DNA from: Pipra filicauda
Lineage: Eukaryota > Chordata > Aves > Passeriformes > Pipridae
Direction: 5' to 3'
DNA: 64,000 nt
Assembly (NCBI RefSeq): GCF_003945595.2
Contig: NW_024104406.1
Span: 124,001 to 188,000, forward strand
Shown here one piece after another: positions 24,129-38,200 of this stretch. The translations under genes and the position numbers were made by a program. Positions within the stretch are counted from its first letter, which is position 1, and each line of letters opens with the position of its first letter. The notes beneath the pieces are model-generated. The model searched no databases. It saw only the letters and a list, made by a program, of their open reading frames with translations, and was not told where the DNA came from.

Positions 24129-25630
24129 TTGAACCACAAAGGCTGACAAACCAGCTTCAACTCAAGGTCTATAATGACAAAATACTTTTGTTGTTGTTGT
24201 TTAAAAATTAATAATGCCACCAACATTTTAGAGAACACTTGGCTGTGGCCATGAGAAGTCTGTGAGGGGTAGGCAGGAGTTTGAAAAAAACCTACAAGTG
24301 CACATATAGATCTAAAATCTCCCTGTCCCTCACACGTATCAGGGTTTATATCCACATTTTAAGGTATTCCTCCTCAGTGCACCCCCCTAATTTAGTTGAT
24401 AACCCCCATGGAATCTGCTGGTTGGCAGCAACTACAGCACATGGAAGGTTGTGGGAAATAAATGAACTCAGTATTTTTAAAAGAATTTGCAAAGTTCCAC
24501 AAGAAATGAGATGATGGTGATAATAACAAAACAATAATAGACCTATAGGTTCCTGCCTTGCAACACAAGCCTCGGCAGAACTTAGAAACCCTCAAACCTC
24601 CACAAGCCCTGCACAGGCAGCTCTTCAAACTGTGGATTTGATCCATGGGGGGAATCCCAACTCCCCATCGAGTCAAGAAACAGCTCCTGCTCTGAGCCCA
24701 CCTGACCTGCTTTGAGCACAGATGGCCCAATGTCCTCTGGAGGCCCCTGCCCACCTCAATTATCCTCCAGTTTTCATGTTTTTAGGAATCTCCTCACTAT
24801 TCTGGTGCAGACAGAGCAGGGACATGGGAGTCACATCTCCACACACTGCCTAGAAGAGAATCCAACCCTACACCAGTCAGAACATCCCTTTGGTGCTGTT
24901 TGCTTTCTGTGGTGCCTCCCTGAAACTTGGCTTATGAGCTTCTCAAAAATCAGCGATGCCATTTTTCAAGCTGGTGCAGCAACCAAAAGACACACCTCTG
25001 TCCTCTCCCTGCTCTTCATTCCTCACTAAAGAACCTTTCTACGTGACCTACAAACACTTCAGATGGGAAAAGGCCAGAGGATAAAGGCATCTGGGAAGTG
25101 CTGATGAGACCTCTCCTCACCCCCTGCCCGTGTGGAGCACATGGAGAACAGATCCATATGGACAGGCTTCCAAAGATTCCCTGAAGGGCCAAACCCATAT
25201 TCAAGGGGCCTCCCTGCTCCAACCCAACCTCCCACTTGTTCCATTTAGGAAGGCTAAAACACTCTCCACCCCACCACTGACACTCTCAGTCAACGACGGC
25301 GCAGCCACCACTACACAGAACTGAACTTGGTGGGATTCTCCCAATAAAAGCACAGCAAATCCCTCATTCTGAGTTACTGTCACTGAACAACAGCCAAGTG
25401 AGTCCTACCCATGAACAGCCAAACCCTCTTGTAATTAAACTGATGGATAAAACACAACTCCCATGATGCACAGGAGGAAACGGTGCTTTTAACTTTTTTT
25501 TTCTCCTTGCAGACAGTTTATGCCAACTGAAACTGTCCTGTCACTGGAAAACACTTGCACTGACCCTACCTGGGATGAAAACAGACTATCCAAGGGCAGC
25601 ATATCCACCCTCTGCAGAATCAAGTCACCA

Positions 25631-25895
25631 TCACAGAATCATGGAATATCCTGAGCTGGAAGGGATCCATAAGGCTCGAGTCCAGCTCCTGGCCCTGCAC
25701 AGACACCCCAACAATCCCACCCAGTGCCTGAGAGTGTTGTCCAAACACTCCTTGAGATCTGGCAGCCTTGGGGCTGTGCCCACGGCCCTGGGGAGCCTGT
25801 TCAGTGCCAACCACCCTCTGGGGGAAGAACCTTTCCCTGATATCCACCCCAAATGCCCTGACACAGCTCCAGCCGCTCCCTCAGGTCCTGTCACC
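25631..25895 (-). repeat. CR1 LINE fragment
   Basis: Reverse CR1: TCACAGAATCATGGAATATC, CTGAGCTGGAAGGGATCCAT, CAACCACCCTCTGGGGGAAG. The subfamily is different from the copies with GGTTTGGGTTGGAAGG tails. Confidence 0.9.
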
Positions 25896-27227
25896 GCTCA
25901 CACAGAGCTCAGTGCCTGACACAATTAACCAACAATTTTTTGCAGCAATTAGGCTTCAAATTAAGGCTCAGTTATGAGTTTGTGCATGTAGAGTTCCCAC
26001 TCCCAATACAAATATGGAAGAGAAGGACTTTTCACGGGAGAGCAGCACTTGGAGAAAGTTTAGGGGCCAGTTTAGTTGACTACAAGAAGTGCCAGTGTAA
26101 TGGAAATCTCCAGAGCAACATTCCGGGGTGAGATACCTGAGATAAAGTTTTATAAACGTCACTACAACACCCCCCTGTTTGGGAGATTTAAAGCTCTGCT
26201 CTATCAACTATGTAAGAACCAGGATTTGGTGTCTGCATTCCTGGCAAATGCTTCAATGTTGGCAGAATATTCCCCTTTTTCCCATATTTAAGCACAGGAT
26301 CAAACCATCGCAGCTTCTTCCTTTTAAGTGTTGCTTTGGGAAAAAAAAAAAAAAAAAGGAATTGCCACGAAACCACAATTCAAGAAAATAAAACCCCAAA
26401 ACCAAGCCAAGGCCTCCGACCTAAGTCCTCTTCCCGAACAGGGACAGTTTTCCTACGTAAGTGCCATGCTGGGAAGAAAAGCCCGGCTGAGCTGGCAGAT
26501 GGTCATGATCCAACACCGGCACGGATGGATCCTGGAGGCAGGGGCTGCCAAATCCATCGGGTCTGGCTGACATTCCTGCTCCTCTGCTCCTCGTTAATGT
26601 TTTTGTGCACGGGGTGGATGGCCCTGGGAAGAGCAGCCAAACGCTCGTGTTTTCCAGCGAACTCGCACACAGCGGTTGGGTGGAAAAAATCTTCATCCCG
26701 GCTTGAGCTTGGGATTTAGAGGAGTATCCCAGGATGAAGGTGGGAAGCTCGGTGTTACTGCAGAGACCACTCCACCTCCCAACAGTTACAGTCTGCAGCC
26801 AAAGAACAAACTTTGCTCCATCAGGCACAGACAGCAAGTGTCCAACAGGTCACGGGACGGAGCAAAATCTCCTTAGTTGGTGCTTCAAGGGATTTTTTTG
26901 TACGACAGAGATACAATCCCAGAGCAATCAAATGGCTTGGAAACAAGTCATGGCTTAAGCAGGAGAATTTCCACTCCCCCAGTAGGCAATACAAGTACCA
27001 CAGACAAGCACTGCAGCAGGAACAAAGCACCAACTGATCAAAACTCATTAATAGATACATTTCAAGAGACGGTCAAACAGGTTATGACCTACATCATATT
27101 AGACTGTGTATTACTACAGCAAGTCATGCCATGAGTTCCTCACCTTCCATAATGTCCTTATGCAGAGCTGGATTCAGCACAGTCACTCAAACTTCACTGT
27201 AATTGCTTGAAATGACCCCGATGCTCC

Positions 27228-27655
27228 GAGGGCTGGAGCCCCTCCGCTCTGGAGAGGGGGGTGGGAGAGCTGGGAGAGCTCAGCTGGAGAAGAGAAGTTC
27301 CAGGGAGACCTGAGAGCCCCTTCCAGTGCCTAAGGGGGCTCCAAGAGAGCTGGAGAGGGACTTGGGACAAGGGCCTGGAGGGCCAGGCTGAGGGGGAATG
27401 GCTTCCCACTGTTGGAGGGCAGGGTTAGATGGGATGTTGGGAAGGAATTCTTCCCTGTAAGGGTGCTGAGGCCCTGGCCCAGGTTGGCCAGAGAAGCTGT
27501 GGCTGCCCCTGGATCCCTGTAAGTGTCCAAGGCCAGGCTGGATGGGGCTTGGAGCAACCTGGGATAGTGGAAGGTGTCCCTGCCCTTGGCAGAGGGTGGA
27601 ACTTGAATGAGCTCTAAGGTCTCTTCCAACCAAAGCAGTCTGGAATTCCATGATA
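27228..27655 (+). repeat. CR1 LINE fragment, about 0.43 kb
   Basis: Forward CR1 ending with TGGAATTCCATGATAATG. The 204-aa minus-strand open frame at 27280-27894 is its antisense and not a gene. Confidence 0.93.
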
Positions 27656-28289
27656 ATGCATTCTTTGAGAGATGACAACATCTGCAGCACCACATTTGCC
27701 TTTTTTTTTCTCCTCACAGTCTCCAAAGCTGTTGACCACTCGTGTCTCACCTGCCCTGAAGCCCCTGGTAAAGAAAACACGACTTTTCCATTTCCAAAAC
27801 CAGACAAACATCCACATGTTTCAGTGCTCTGCAGAACACGGGAGTAAATTCCTGTCTTCAGAGCATCTCCCCTCGATTTTAGCTCATCCAGCACGGAAGC
27901 TGTACAGAGTCACTCCTCACCCAGGGCTTCACATGTTCCCCAGAGGAACATGGATTGGGGGCTTTTTGGCCAGGAGCACATTGCCTTGGGAACACTGATG
28001 TTCCCAATGACACAACACACTAATCAGCACTACTGTTGAAGACATAACTTCCTTACACAAAAGCATCCCTGCAGGAAGTGACATTCTCTTAGGAGAACAA
28101 GCACTTATCGCCGCTGTTGCTCCCTGACAGCTCTCGTGGCACTCGGAGGCTCCTGCTGGAGCTGTGACTCCCTGATTTTAGAGCTGGTGATGACAGGTTG
28201 GCATCACTTGAGCTGCAGCTCTTGCTGCCACACTGCTGCTTCAGGGGGTGGAGCTGTGGACCCTCAGCCTGAGGGCAGATGAGAAACAA

Positions 28290-28425
28290 CCCAGAATCCC
28301 AGAACATTCTGAACTGGAAGGGACCCACAAGGATCATCGAGTCCAGCTCATAGTGAACGGCCCATACAGGGATCAAACCCTCAACCTGGGTGTTATCAGC
28401 ACCACACTCTGACCAACTGAGCCCC
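28290..28425 (-). repeat. CR1 LINE 3'-end fragment
   Basis: Reverse CR1 tail: CAGAATCCCAGAACATTCTG, ACTGGAAGGGACCCACAAGG, ATCATCGAGTCCAGCTC, then CAACCTGGGTGTTATCAGC. The last part differs from the other copies here and may mark another subfamily. Confidence 0.82.
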
Positions 28426-29569
28426 CATCAAAGCCTGGGGAGCTCTTGTGGAAGAGGAGCATCTCCAACACATCATCATCTCACCACCTGAACCAGGAGG
28501 CCCTGCCCAGATAGAAGTGAAACATCGCTCGTTGGCAAGAGACTCCCTCGACAGGCATCTTCACCAGCTTCCACCCCCTTCTCACCAACCATCACCCTCT
28601 AATCCAGGGAGAGGGATCTGGGCTTGCCCACTCTCCAGCCCCCAGAGGAGGCCTCTCAAGGTCCCTTCAAAACTGTAGGGTTTTTTTTCCTTTTTTTTTT
28701 TGAATATAATGATTCGACGTGGGGCCATAAATGTTTGGAAAAGAAGTTTCAACTTCCTACTGCATTCTTGGATAGCCCAAAAAATGCTCATAAAAAAAAA
28801 AAAAAAAGAAAGAAGCATTCACTGCTTGCTCTGGTCTTGATCCAAGTTTTCCTGCAGTTTGTCACCAAAATTAATGCCACAAACCGAAAGGCAGGAGAAA
28901 GTGTCCCTCCTGTAACGCCTCCCCATCTGGAACCTCTTAGCAGAGGCTCGGAGCCCTGATGTATATTTGACACACAGAGTTTTTCCTGCTTTTCCCAGGA
29001 GAAATATGTGTAATGAAGAAAAACAAAAACACGTTAGCAGCAACCAAAACATACCACTGAAACCCGAGCCCCGCCTTGGCTCCTGCCCTGCTCTCCTTCC
29101 TCTCAGACCTCAGCCACTTTCTGCTGCTTACGGCCAAAAAACAACACCCAGCCGCCCTCCCCTCCAAAAAATAAAACCCAATAAAATCGGAGCTCTGCCC
29201 CTAAATCAACACAAGCAGACCCACGTTTGTTTTCTGCCACGTAAAATATGGCACGAAGGAGGACGAGGTTAAACGGGAATACACACGTCTCCAGCCCTTC
29301 CCTGCTTTTCTGGGGGATTATATAAATAATCTGCAACTCTTCTTGACGCAATTCCAGAATTTCAAGCGCTGTTGAGCAGCAGCATCAAGTTTCTGTGCCT
29401 CATCCACAGTTCAGAGGACTCACTCACACTGCGGCAGCGCTGCCGGGTTCATGTTTTCCGGCAGTGCAACATTCCAGTAGCCGTAGGCAGCTTCGGATGT
29501 CCAAAGGATCCCTAAAAACACCTTTTCCCCCTATTTGCACGCTTAAAAATGCTTATTAGGAAGTATTGG

Positions 29570-29975
29570 GATCACAGAATCCCAGGATCATTGAGGTGGG
29601 AAAAACGCTCCAAGGTCACCGAGTCCACCCTGTGCCCAATCCCCCCCTCGTCCCCCAGCCCAGAGCACTCAGTGCCATGTCCAATCATTCCTTGGACACC
29701 TCCAGGGCTGGGGACTCCACCACCTCCCTGGGCAGCCCCTTGCAGTGCCTGACCACCCTTTCCAGGAAGAAATTCCTCCTGATGTCCAACCTGAACCTCC
29801 CCTGGCACAGCCTGAGGCTGTTTCCTCTCATCCCCTGTTCCCTGGGAGCAGAGCCCAACCCTCTCCCCCGGCTCCCCCCTCCTGTCAGGGAGTTGCAGAG
29901 ATTGAGAAGGTCCCCCCTGAGCCTCCTTTTCTCCAGGTTGGGTCCCCCCAGCTCCCTCAGCTGCTCCTCACACGA
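29570..29975 (-). repeat. CR1 LINE fragment, about 0.4 kb
   Basis: Reverse CR1: GATCACAGAATCCCAGGATC, CCCAGCCCAGAGCACTCAGT, TCCCCCCTGAGCCTCCTTTT, CCAGCTCCCTCAGCTGC. It is very similar to the copies at 9992 and 21071. Confidence 0.94.
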
Positions 29976-32900
29976 CTGACTTTCCACAACACCTGCAGGA
30001 GACAGACTAATGTGGAGCACTGAAAAAATTATTATCTTATTCGATCATAATAAATCTCATTGAAAAAACTTAATTCTCTTATCAGGGCCCAGAATATTTG
30101 ATAAGTGCCAGGAAAAAGAACAGCTGACACTGGTTATTTTTAGGGAGCAAAAAGTCTCAAAAATCAACATTTTCCTATCAGGTATTTCTCTTAGGAGAGG
30201 ATGCAAGTGATTAAAGTCTATTTTCAGTAAAAGAGGACAATCCCACAGGTCCCACCTGTCACCTTCCCAGAGGGATTCAGTGTGGGTTTCCTTGGGGTCA
30301 TGATGGAGACTAAACTCTAAACTGGCACAGGTTACTCAGCTGGGGGTAAATCTGACACCAGAGAAAGGAGCAGCTGCAGCAGGAACAGCCGATGCCCCGC
30401 GGCACGAGACGGGCACAGCCCTGGAATTCCGCCTGTCAGGAGAGAGGGCTCCGGGCAGGGAAGGAGCTTTCACTTCCAGGGCCACCCTGCCAAAACCACC
30501 TCTTTAGCTTTGTGCAATGTTCTTCTCTACTGCCAAGGCCGGGATTTCTGAGAACAGCTTTGGGTTCCTAAAGGCAAGAAAATCCACCAGAGAAAGAAAG
30601 CCCTGAATTAATGAAATGAAGGGAAACGTGGGGAGATTTTATATTCCAAGTTTCTACGCCGCAGAAAACACTGCCAAAGCCAACACAGGGATATTTCTGT
30701 CATCCACCTTTTCCCAGGCTGGCTTTGTAAAACGCCAAGTGGTTGCGATGGTGTGTTGGGAACATCTTCTCCAGCTTTTTGGAAAGGGCAGGAGTCCAAC
30801 CAAGCCATCTGTTGGTGTGCCAGCACGGACGTGTTTGCGTTCCAAGGATGCAGAGCCCTCCCTGCTCCTTCTCCCTGCATGAAGATGAGCAGCAGCTCTT
30901 CATCATCCACCTTGGCCAAGCAAGAGAGATCATGAAGTGGGGACTGGAAAGCCCCTTGGTTCAATCCCAGGGGTTCCCATGCAGATATTAAGAAATGCAG
31001 TTTGAGGTTGTATCTTCCATTAAGGTGCAGGATTTTTTAACAACACTTCAAGTGTTAATTTGTGCAGTCGCCATGCACATCCCATATCTCTGCAAGGCTT
31101 CAAGGAGCAAAGGGTCTGCCCAAACCCCCCACTTGGCATTGATTGACCCCAAATGGAGCAAAGCAGAGGAAGGAATGCAGGCCCAATTCTTAGAGCAGGA
31201 TCTGAGCTCCACTCCACCTCCTCCTGGGATCTCCCCCCACCAGCTGCAATATGTCTTCCAAATTTCACGGCACTGACCCTGAGGTGCTCCCAGATGTGAG
31301 GAGAGCAGGGAAGGGAAGCAGAAGGAAGATTCCGTGTCACTGAGGACACCTAAGAACAAATTAACCCTCCAAAGGCATTTAACAGCATTTAACTTTGCCG
31401 CCTCTTTAGGCTTGGTGCACAATATTTCGGGGAATATTGTTTCAAACCTTGCTGCTCTCCCGAAGAACACAGGACAATGTATGTGCAGCAACACAGTTCA
31501 AGTGCAAGATACTCCACAGAAGAGGTGTGATGGAGGGAGAGCCAGGAGCTGCTCCCAGCTGGCAGGCACTGCTCCATTGGCTGCACTGGGAGCTGTGCAG
31601 GAGTTTCTGCTGCGACACTCGGCACAGTGACAGGGGAGAAATGCAGCAGATCCACTTGGAAAATTCCCAGGGGCATTGCCTGCCTGAGCAAAGGCAAACC
31701 AGGCTTCGTTATCCAATTAATTTCAAAGCTTTGTGAGAGTACACGCTCCTTAAATTCCCTCTCCTCTGTTTCCCTGAAACGGTGCTTTCCACTCCACAGA
31801 TATTCACAGAATCACATCTAGTATATTATACCAGCTTTTCTGTTCCCTCACCCCCACCCAGCCTGGCAAACCCTCCCTGACCACACTCAGCCGACATGTT
31901 CCCTCTCCATCCTGGAGTAATTAAACAAAGGGTTTACAACTCCCCTCGTAGAAACCCGAAAGCTTTACAACAGTAAAATCCAGACCAGCATTTCTTCATT
32001 CAGCCTTTGAACAATCACCACAGCCTGTTCAAGCCTTTTGGTAACTCTTCTGTAACTAAATATACAGCACATAAACTATAATCACGAGCTGTTGTCGATA
32101 TCAAAGGAGCTGCGATGGGACACAGAGGGAGGTGGGAAATTTTGTAGCCAAATGTAACAGTATCTTTAACCAGCCCAACCGGAATAGCTGGAAAACCCAG
32201 CCAGGATTTGAGTACAACTCCTCTGCCAGGCTGAGACAATCTCAAGGACAAATTCACAGCGTGTTTTCTGAATTTAGGAAGAGATTCATCAGTTGAACCC
32301 AACGGGAGAAAAGGATCTTTAAGCAGAGGAGCCCGGGGACGTGAAAAGGAAGGGGAAAAACAAGCACTCCCTGTGCTGAGCAGTGATCCATAATTTATAG
32401 CAGAAATAAAACCACATTCCCAGCTATTATTGGGAAGCGAGCGGTGACCTGACACACAGCAGCACATCAGAGTGAAGAGGGGGTCAGCACTAATGACACT
32501 TGGTTTGTAGAAACGAACTGAGAACCAGCAATTATTCGCAAGGAAAGGAGCTGTTGGCGCTCTGGCACTTGCTCCGGGATGGAGGATGGAACACCGGAGC
32601 ACCCCCGCCTGCGGGACCGAGGGCAGAACCACGCCCAAAGGCACAACTCCAGCTCTCCAGTCATGACAAACATCAGCCTTGACTGACACAGAGCTTCCTG
32701 AGGATCCATGAGACTGCACAACGACTGAGCCAACAGGGAATTTTTGTGTTCTCGATAAAGAACAAATTCACATCCAAACCCACAGTTTTGATGCCTTGGA
32801 TCTCCCTTCACGAGGCAGAGCTACAGAGATCATGGTTTCCATGATTTTAATCCAACTCATCGAGCATGTTTGTGTGGAGGAATCAGACTGGGAGGTGTCT

Positions 32901-35900
32901 GAGATCCAGATCTCACTTTCTCCATTAACCACTTCCAAAGCCTTTATTCCACACGTGGAGCTATAAAGTCCCTGCTGTCAGACAACAATCTCATCATACA
33001 CCATCCAAACCTGAGGCTGCTGAGAACACCAAGGACACCATCGCTCCAGTGGTCATTGCAGAGTCTAAATATCTCCACAAATATCACCTGGAGGGATTTG
33101 GAAAGATTTTATGGGGATAGGGCTGAAAGATCCCTCCCTTAAACAATAAAGTACCCATCACCCTGAAAGTGGGGTTGAAGGAAGGGGCCCAGCCACTCTG
33201 GTTGCCTTTGGGATGATGTGAATTTATTATTTAAACCTTCTTATGATTCTGTTTCCTTTTTGCACTACAAAACACAGGCAGGATGTAGCAGGAATTGCTG
33301 GAGTGCATCTGTTTATCCCAGTGGGAAAGATGGGGATGCTGCTCCTGCTGCCTCACTCACAGCAGCTTTATAACCCCCCCAAAAAAACCCATCAGTGGGA
33401 GCTAAGGAGAGGTTTGTTTGCCTCTTTAAAGCGAAGGTATTAAATGTATTTCTTCACTGACCCTAATGAGCAAGTGAAACACTCCATTCAAAAATGAAAC
33501 TCGTGTGCAAACAGCATTTCTCCTCCAGACAGCTCTGCCTGCAGCTCAGGAGGGTGGCAAAGGAAACCAAACCACTGACAAAAAGGAAACCACAGAAAGA
33601 AACCTTTCTTTCTCTTGCTGAGCCTCATCCTCTTGTTTAGAACTCCCGAGGAAAACAGCAGCACGATTGTCCTACCTCGTGCTGGCCAGATTTCAGCAGG
33701 AAGGCTTCGGTCACCCGGCTCCGGCATCCAATTCCCGAGGCCTTGCCCCGCTCATCTCTCCTTTTCACTGCTCCTGCTCCCCTTGGATGACATCCAGGAC
33801 CAGGGAAGCTACTGAAAACTCTCCAGGCTAAAGTTACTGTAAGAATTAAAACCCAGGTGGGAATTGAAAGAAGGCAGGGGAAAAAAAAAATCCCACAATA
33901 TCGGGGACTGTACAAAAAAAGAGGGGGGAAAAAAAGGAGGGAATTGGTGCTAATGGGCTCCAAAATCAAAGTTTGACAACAAGTGACCAACATCACTTTA
34001 AGAGGTTCCCACCTATACTCTGCTGCTCCCTGGGATGCAGCACAGATACATGGGGGATCCTACTCCCAACAGGATCAAGATCCTGAGCCAGCCTAAAAAC
34101 ATATTACTGCATTTGCAATTCTTCCAGTGCCACTTTAGAAAACAAACACATCAAAGATAACTCAGGTGACAGGTAGAAAGAGGTGGGGAAATATCCCCAT
34201 GGAATTATCCACACAGTTAGGTCCTGACTCACAGAATTTCACCTTTCTCATTCTCTTTACCCCAGCCCTGGCACTGCCCCAGCAAGATGCACAAAATTAA
34301 ACCGAGTTAATTCAATGGCAAGGAAGAAAATAGGAGCAAAAAATAAACCACCACAACTTCTCCTGAAGACTCTCTGAGCAGTGGAAGTGCCCTGCCCCAA
34401 TGGAATCCTGGGCCGGAGGAACTGGGCTCCTAAGAAATTCAAGTGTGGATCTGGCAATGGGAGGATGGAGTAAAATCAACTGTGGTTTGAATCAAGTCAA
34501 ACAAATGGGAATCCTCCCAAGACGACCCATTCCTTGGTTCCATGAAACAGTGTCTTCTTTCAAAGCATAAACTTAATAAATCCTCAAAGCAAGAACTCAA
34601 ACCTATTCTACTTTTTACTTAACAGTAAGTCCAAACCTATTTTTCTTTTTGAATTTCCAGTTGAAAGCTCGAACCTTAATTAAACTCTTTGGAAAAATTA
34701 GTGGTGAAGATCTTACGACGTGATAACTGTAAAGCAATTTAAAAATTACAACCATTAAATCAAAACACAAACTTAGGGTTCCTTCAATATTTGCTTTTGT
34801 GCCTTAAGCCAGGAGGTGAGATGTCCTAGTTATTCCAAAAGCTCCTCCCAGCTCCATTTCTCCCGCCGAACAGACGCAACTGATACATAAAAGCAGAAAT
34901 ATTTTGCTTACTCGTAATTGTGTCTTAATGAAGCTTTCACAGCACCAAAACCCCACTGAGGGCAGCCCATCTAACAGCCCACGAGGGTTTTGCAGCCTAA
35001 ATGGAAAGCAAAAAGCCTGAGTGTTCCTGGAGGTCCCGCTGCTGGGGCTGATGCCGCGGGAGCCTCGCCGAGAGCTCACAGACGTCTTTAAAAGCCCCGC
35101 GATCAATAAAGTGCAATTAAAAAACTTAGTCAAGGGGGGGCTGCTAATGTGGGGGTGATTAGGCAGGCGCTGAGCCACGCTAGGCTAAGCTTTAAAATCA
35201 GCCCCAGTGACAACCTTATTCAGATTTAGAGGTGCAGATATAAAGAGAATAAGGTATTTTTATTTAATATTTCTATATCTTGCATATATATTGCTTTGAT
35301 GTTTGTATATCTCATATGTTACACAGCGAGGTTTTTAATTAATCTGGTTCCTATTTATATTACTTATTTATTTGCTTTCAATATTTCCAGTAGTTGGCAG
35401 TTTAGGAAACCCGTGTTTGCTGTAGGATAACAGACGCAGATATTCCTGCATCCTTGATCCTCGAGGAAGCACGGCCAGTCCCACTGAACCAAGGCTGTTC
35501 CCATCCCCCCTGGGCCTCACTGCTCTGCTGAGAGGATGCACCAAAATTCAGAGTAAGCCCAGCTCATGTTCTTTATCACTGCAGGAAGAATGTGTCACTC
35601 AGCCCTCGCTCAGCCAGAACTGCCTTGTCCATCAGACAATGCACCAACTCACCCATCCAAGGGAGCGTCCACTCTGTCCACAACCCGATAAATCCAATTA
35701 TTAACCCCAGCAGAAACCCAGGCTAACACCAACATGTTGGGGGTTTTTTTTAAAAGCATGTTTTCTCTCAGCTTCATCGAAATTATTTGGCTTTCCTGGA
35801 GCAGATGAAAACCAGATGTTGGAGAGAGGGAAGGGCCGCACGAGCCAGGAAGAAAAACCCGGGACATCACCAGGCAGGTCGCACCCATTCATTACCCACG

Positions 35901-37059
35901 TAATTCCCTTCTGCAGGACGTTATTTAGGCTGCATCTCTGTTATTACAAATATTCCAACTGGGATGTAATTCCAGAAGGCTCCGTTGTGTCCCCCACAGC
36001 CCAGGGCAGCACGCGAGGCCGAAGGCGCCGGCACCGTTTCCTTGTGCTGTGTAAGCACTTTGGGAAGCTCCGCTCCCATCTCCCGGCGTTAATGCCAAGA
36101 TTACGCTCTGTAATCCCCCCCGGAGCAGCCCAAGCCCAGGATTAATCCAGGCTTAACAGCTCTTGGATGACCACTTGTTAGGCTGAGAACATGCAAGAAG
36201 CAAAGGACTTTGTGCCCACGGACATGAGGCAGTTTGGGAAATGCCACTGCAGAAAGGAAGGTGGATCCTCGTCCGCACAAGCGGAGCAGCGGGACTTGGG
36301 TTATCCATCATTTTAAGCAGCCACACGATGCAAAAATGGGGAGTAAAAGTAAATTCTGGGTGAATTTAGAGCGGACTGGCCATTTGCATGGGCAGTTGGA
36401 ATGGTAGGTGAGCCATCAAGGGAACTCTTACACAGATTTCACAGGTCACAAAGGACTCGGAAGGTCTGTGCTCTCCCCACAATTTTTTTCCCATTATTTC
36501 CCCATTTAATGCTAATCCAACACTTGTCCAATAGAATATTTAGATTTAAAGCAAACATCCAGTGGCAGTCAAGAGGATGCAGGAGCAGCTCCTTCCATGC
36601 TTCCATTAGCAGGAAAAAAAGGAAGGAAAAGGGGGGAAACGAGCCTTGTGCTGTATTTGCTCCACAAATATCCCTGCCCAGCAACACATCCCCTGCCAGC
36701 ACCGCTGGGAATTCCAGATCATCCTCATCCCAGCGCTGAGCAAATGCTGTTCCAAGGGATTCACCGGAATTCCTTTAAAACTGAATGAATCAATTAAATA
36801 AATATAACTGTCACCTCCCAGTGACGTGCCCAAAGACTGGAGCAGCATCTCCAGTTATCTGACATAACATACAGCTAACACACCTCGCCCTTCATTAACA
36901 CATGCACTAATTAACATATTGCACAAATTCCCAGGGCTAAATACTCCCCCAAATAACTGAGGTGTCCATCCCAGCTGTGCTTTTCCAGAGCACAAAGGGT
37001 TTATGTGGGTTAGAGCTTGACAGTGAAGGTACAATAAAGCTTTTTACTTGATTAATTAT

Positions 37060-38200
37060 TTGGGGGATTCTACATGACACCAGCAATGCAGATTTTTTGG
37101 TATTATTATTATTGCTACGATTGCTATTATAATATATATTATTAATTTATATATAATTTTGAACTTCTATAACACCAGCAATGCAGATTTTTCTGTATGT
37201 ATATGAATACAGATGTATTACTAATACATAAATTATTATAGCACACATTAATATATATTAATTTGGATTTTTATGTGCCACCAGCAATGCAGATTTTTCT
37301 GGGTGTATATAATATTATATTACTATTACACTACATATATTAATTTAGCAAATATCATTATATATCTGCTATTTTGGACTTCTATATGACACCTGCAATA
37401 CACACTTGTTTGGGCATGAGTATATAATTACATTAATATTGCATTACATATATTATTACAGGAGATATTATTATTTTATGTATGACTTTGGACTTTCATG
37501 TGACACTTGCAATGCAGATTAGTGTGTGTATATATATAAATTTACATTACAAATATATTATTACATTACATATATTTGGACTTTTATGTGACACCTGCAA
37601 TGTAGATTTGTGTGTGTATTCATAGGATTAATAACATATTACATACATTATTATTATTATTAGAGTAGATATTAACATTCATTATTATTATAGGAGACAT
37701 TATTTTTATTATTACGTATTTATTATTTTTTACTTTTATGCCACACCTGCAATGCAGATTTGTGCATTCATAGAATTAATATTATATTACATATATTATT
37801 AGAGCAGATATTGACATCATCATCATTATTATTATCATTATTATTGGAGACATTATACACATTTATTATTTTGGACTTTTATCTGGCACCTGGCAATGCA
37901 GATTTGTGTGTGTATGCAAAGAATTACCATCATCATCGTCGTCATCATCATTATTACAATATATTAATATTACAGAGTAGTTATTATCATTGTTTATTAT
38001 GATTATTTAAAACTTTTATATGACACTTGCAATGCATATTTGTGTGTGTGTTATTGCTGTTATTATTGGATATATTATTAATATTGTTGTTATGTTGATA
38101 TTGTTGTTATTGTTATTATTGTTATTGTTATTATTATTGTTATTATTATTATATAATTTAGGACTTGGTTCTGCTCCCTGCAATGCCCATTTCTGTGTGT
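37060..38200. repeat. AT-rich degenerate tandem array, ten units of about 90-150 bp
   Basis: A core close to TTTTATGTGACACCTGCAAT followed by GCAGATTTGTGTGTGTAT recurs ten times. GCAAT falls at about 37083, 37178, 37284, 37395, 37509, 37597, 37749, 37893, 38029 and 38180. The spacers are ATT, ATC or TA-type simple sequence and vary in length, while the core stays recognisable. It lies inside a MYO9A intron and matches no transposon I know. Confidence 0.88.

Noticed and set aside
27280..27894. 204-codon minus-strand open frame
   Set aside because: Most of it is the reverse strand of a CR1 fragment, and similar peptides appear wherever CR1 occurs in this window (for example near 23.75 and 51.6 kb).
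37060..38200. CRISPR-like array (repeated core with variable spacers)
   Set aside because: The setting is a vertebrate intron, the core is degenerate, spacer lengths vary widely and the spacers are simple-sequence AT repeats.
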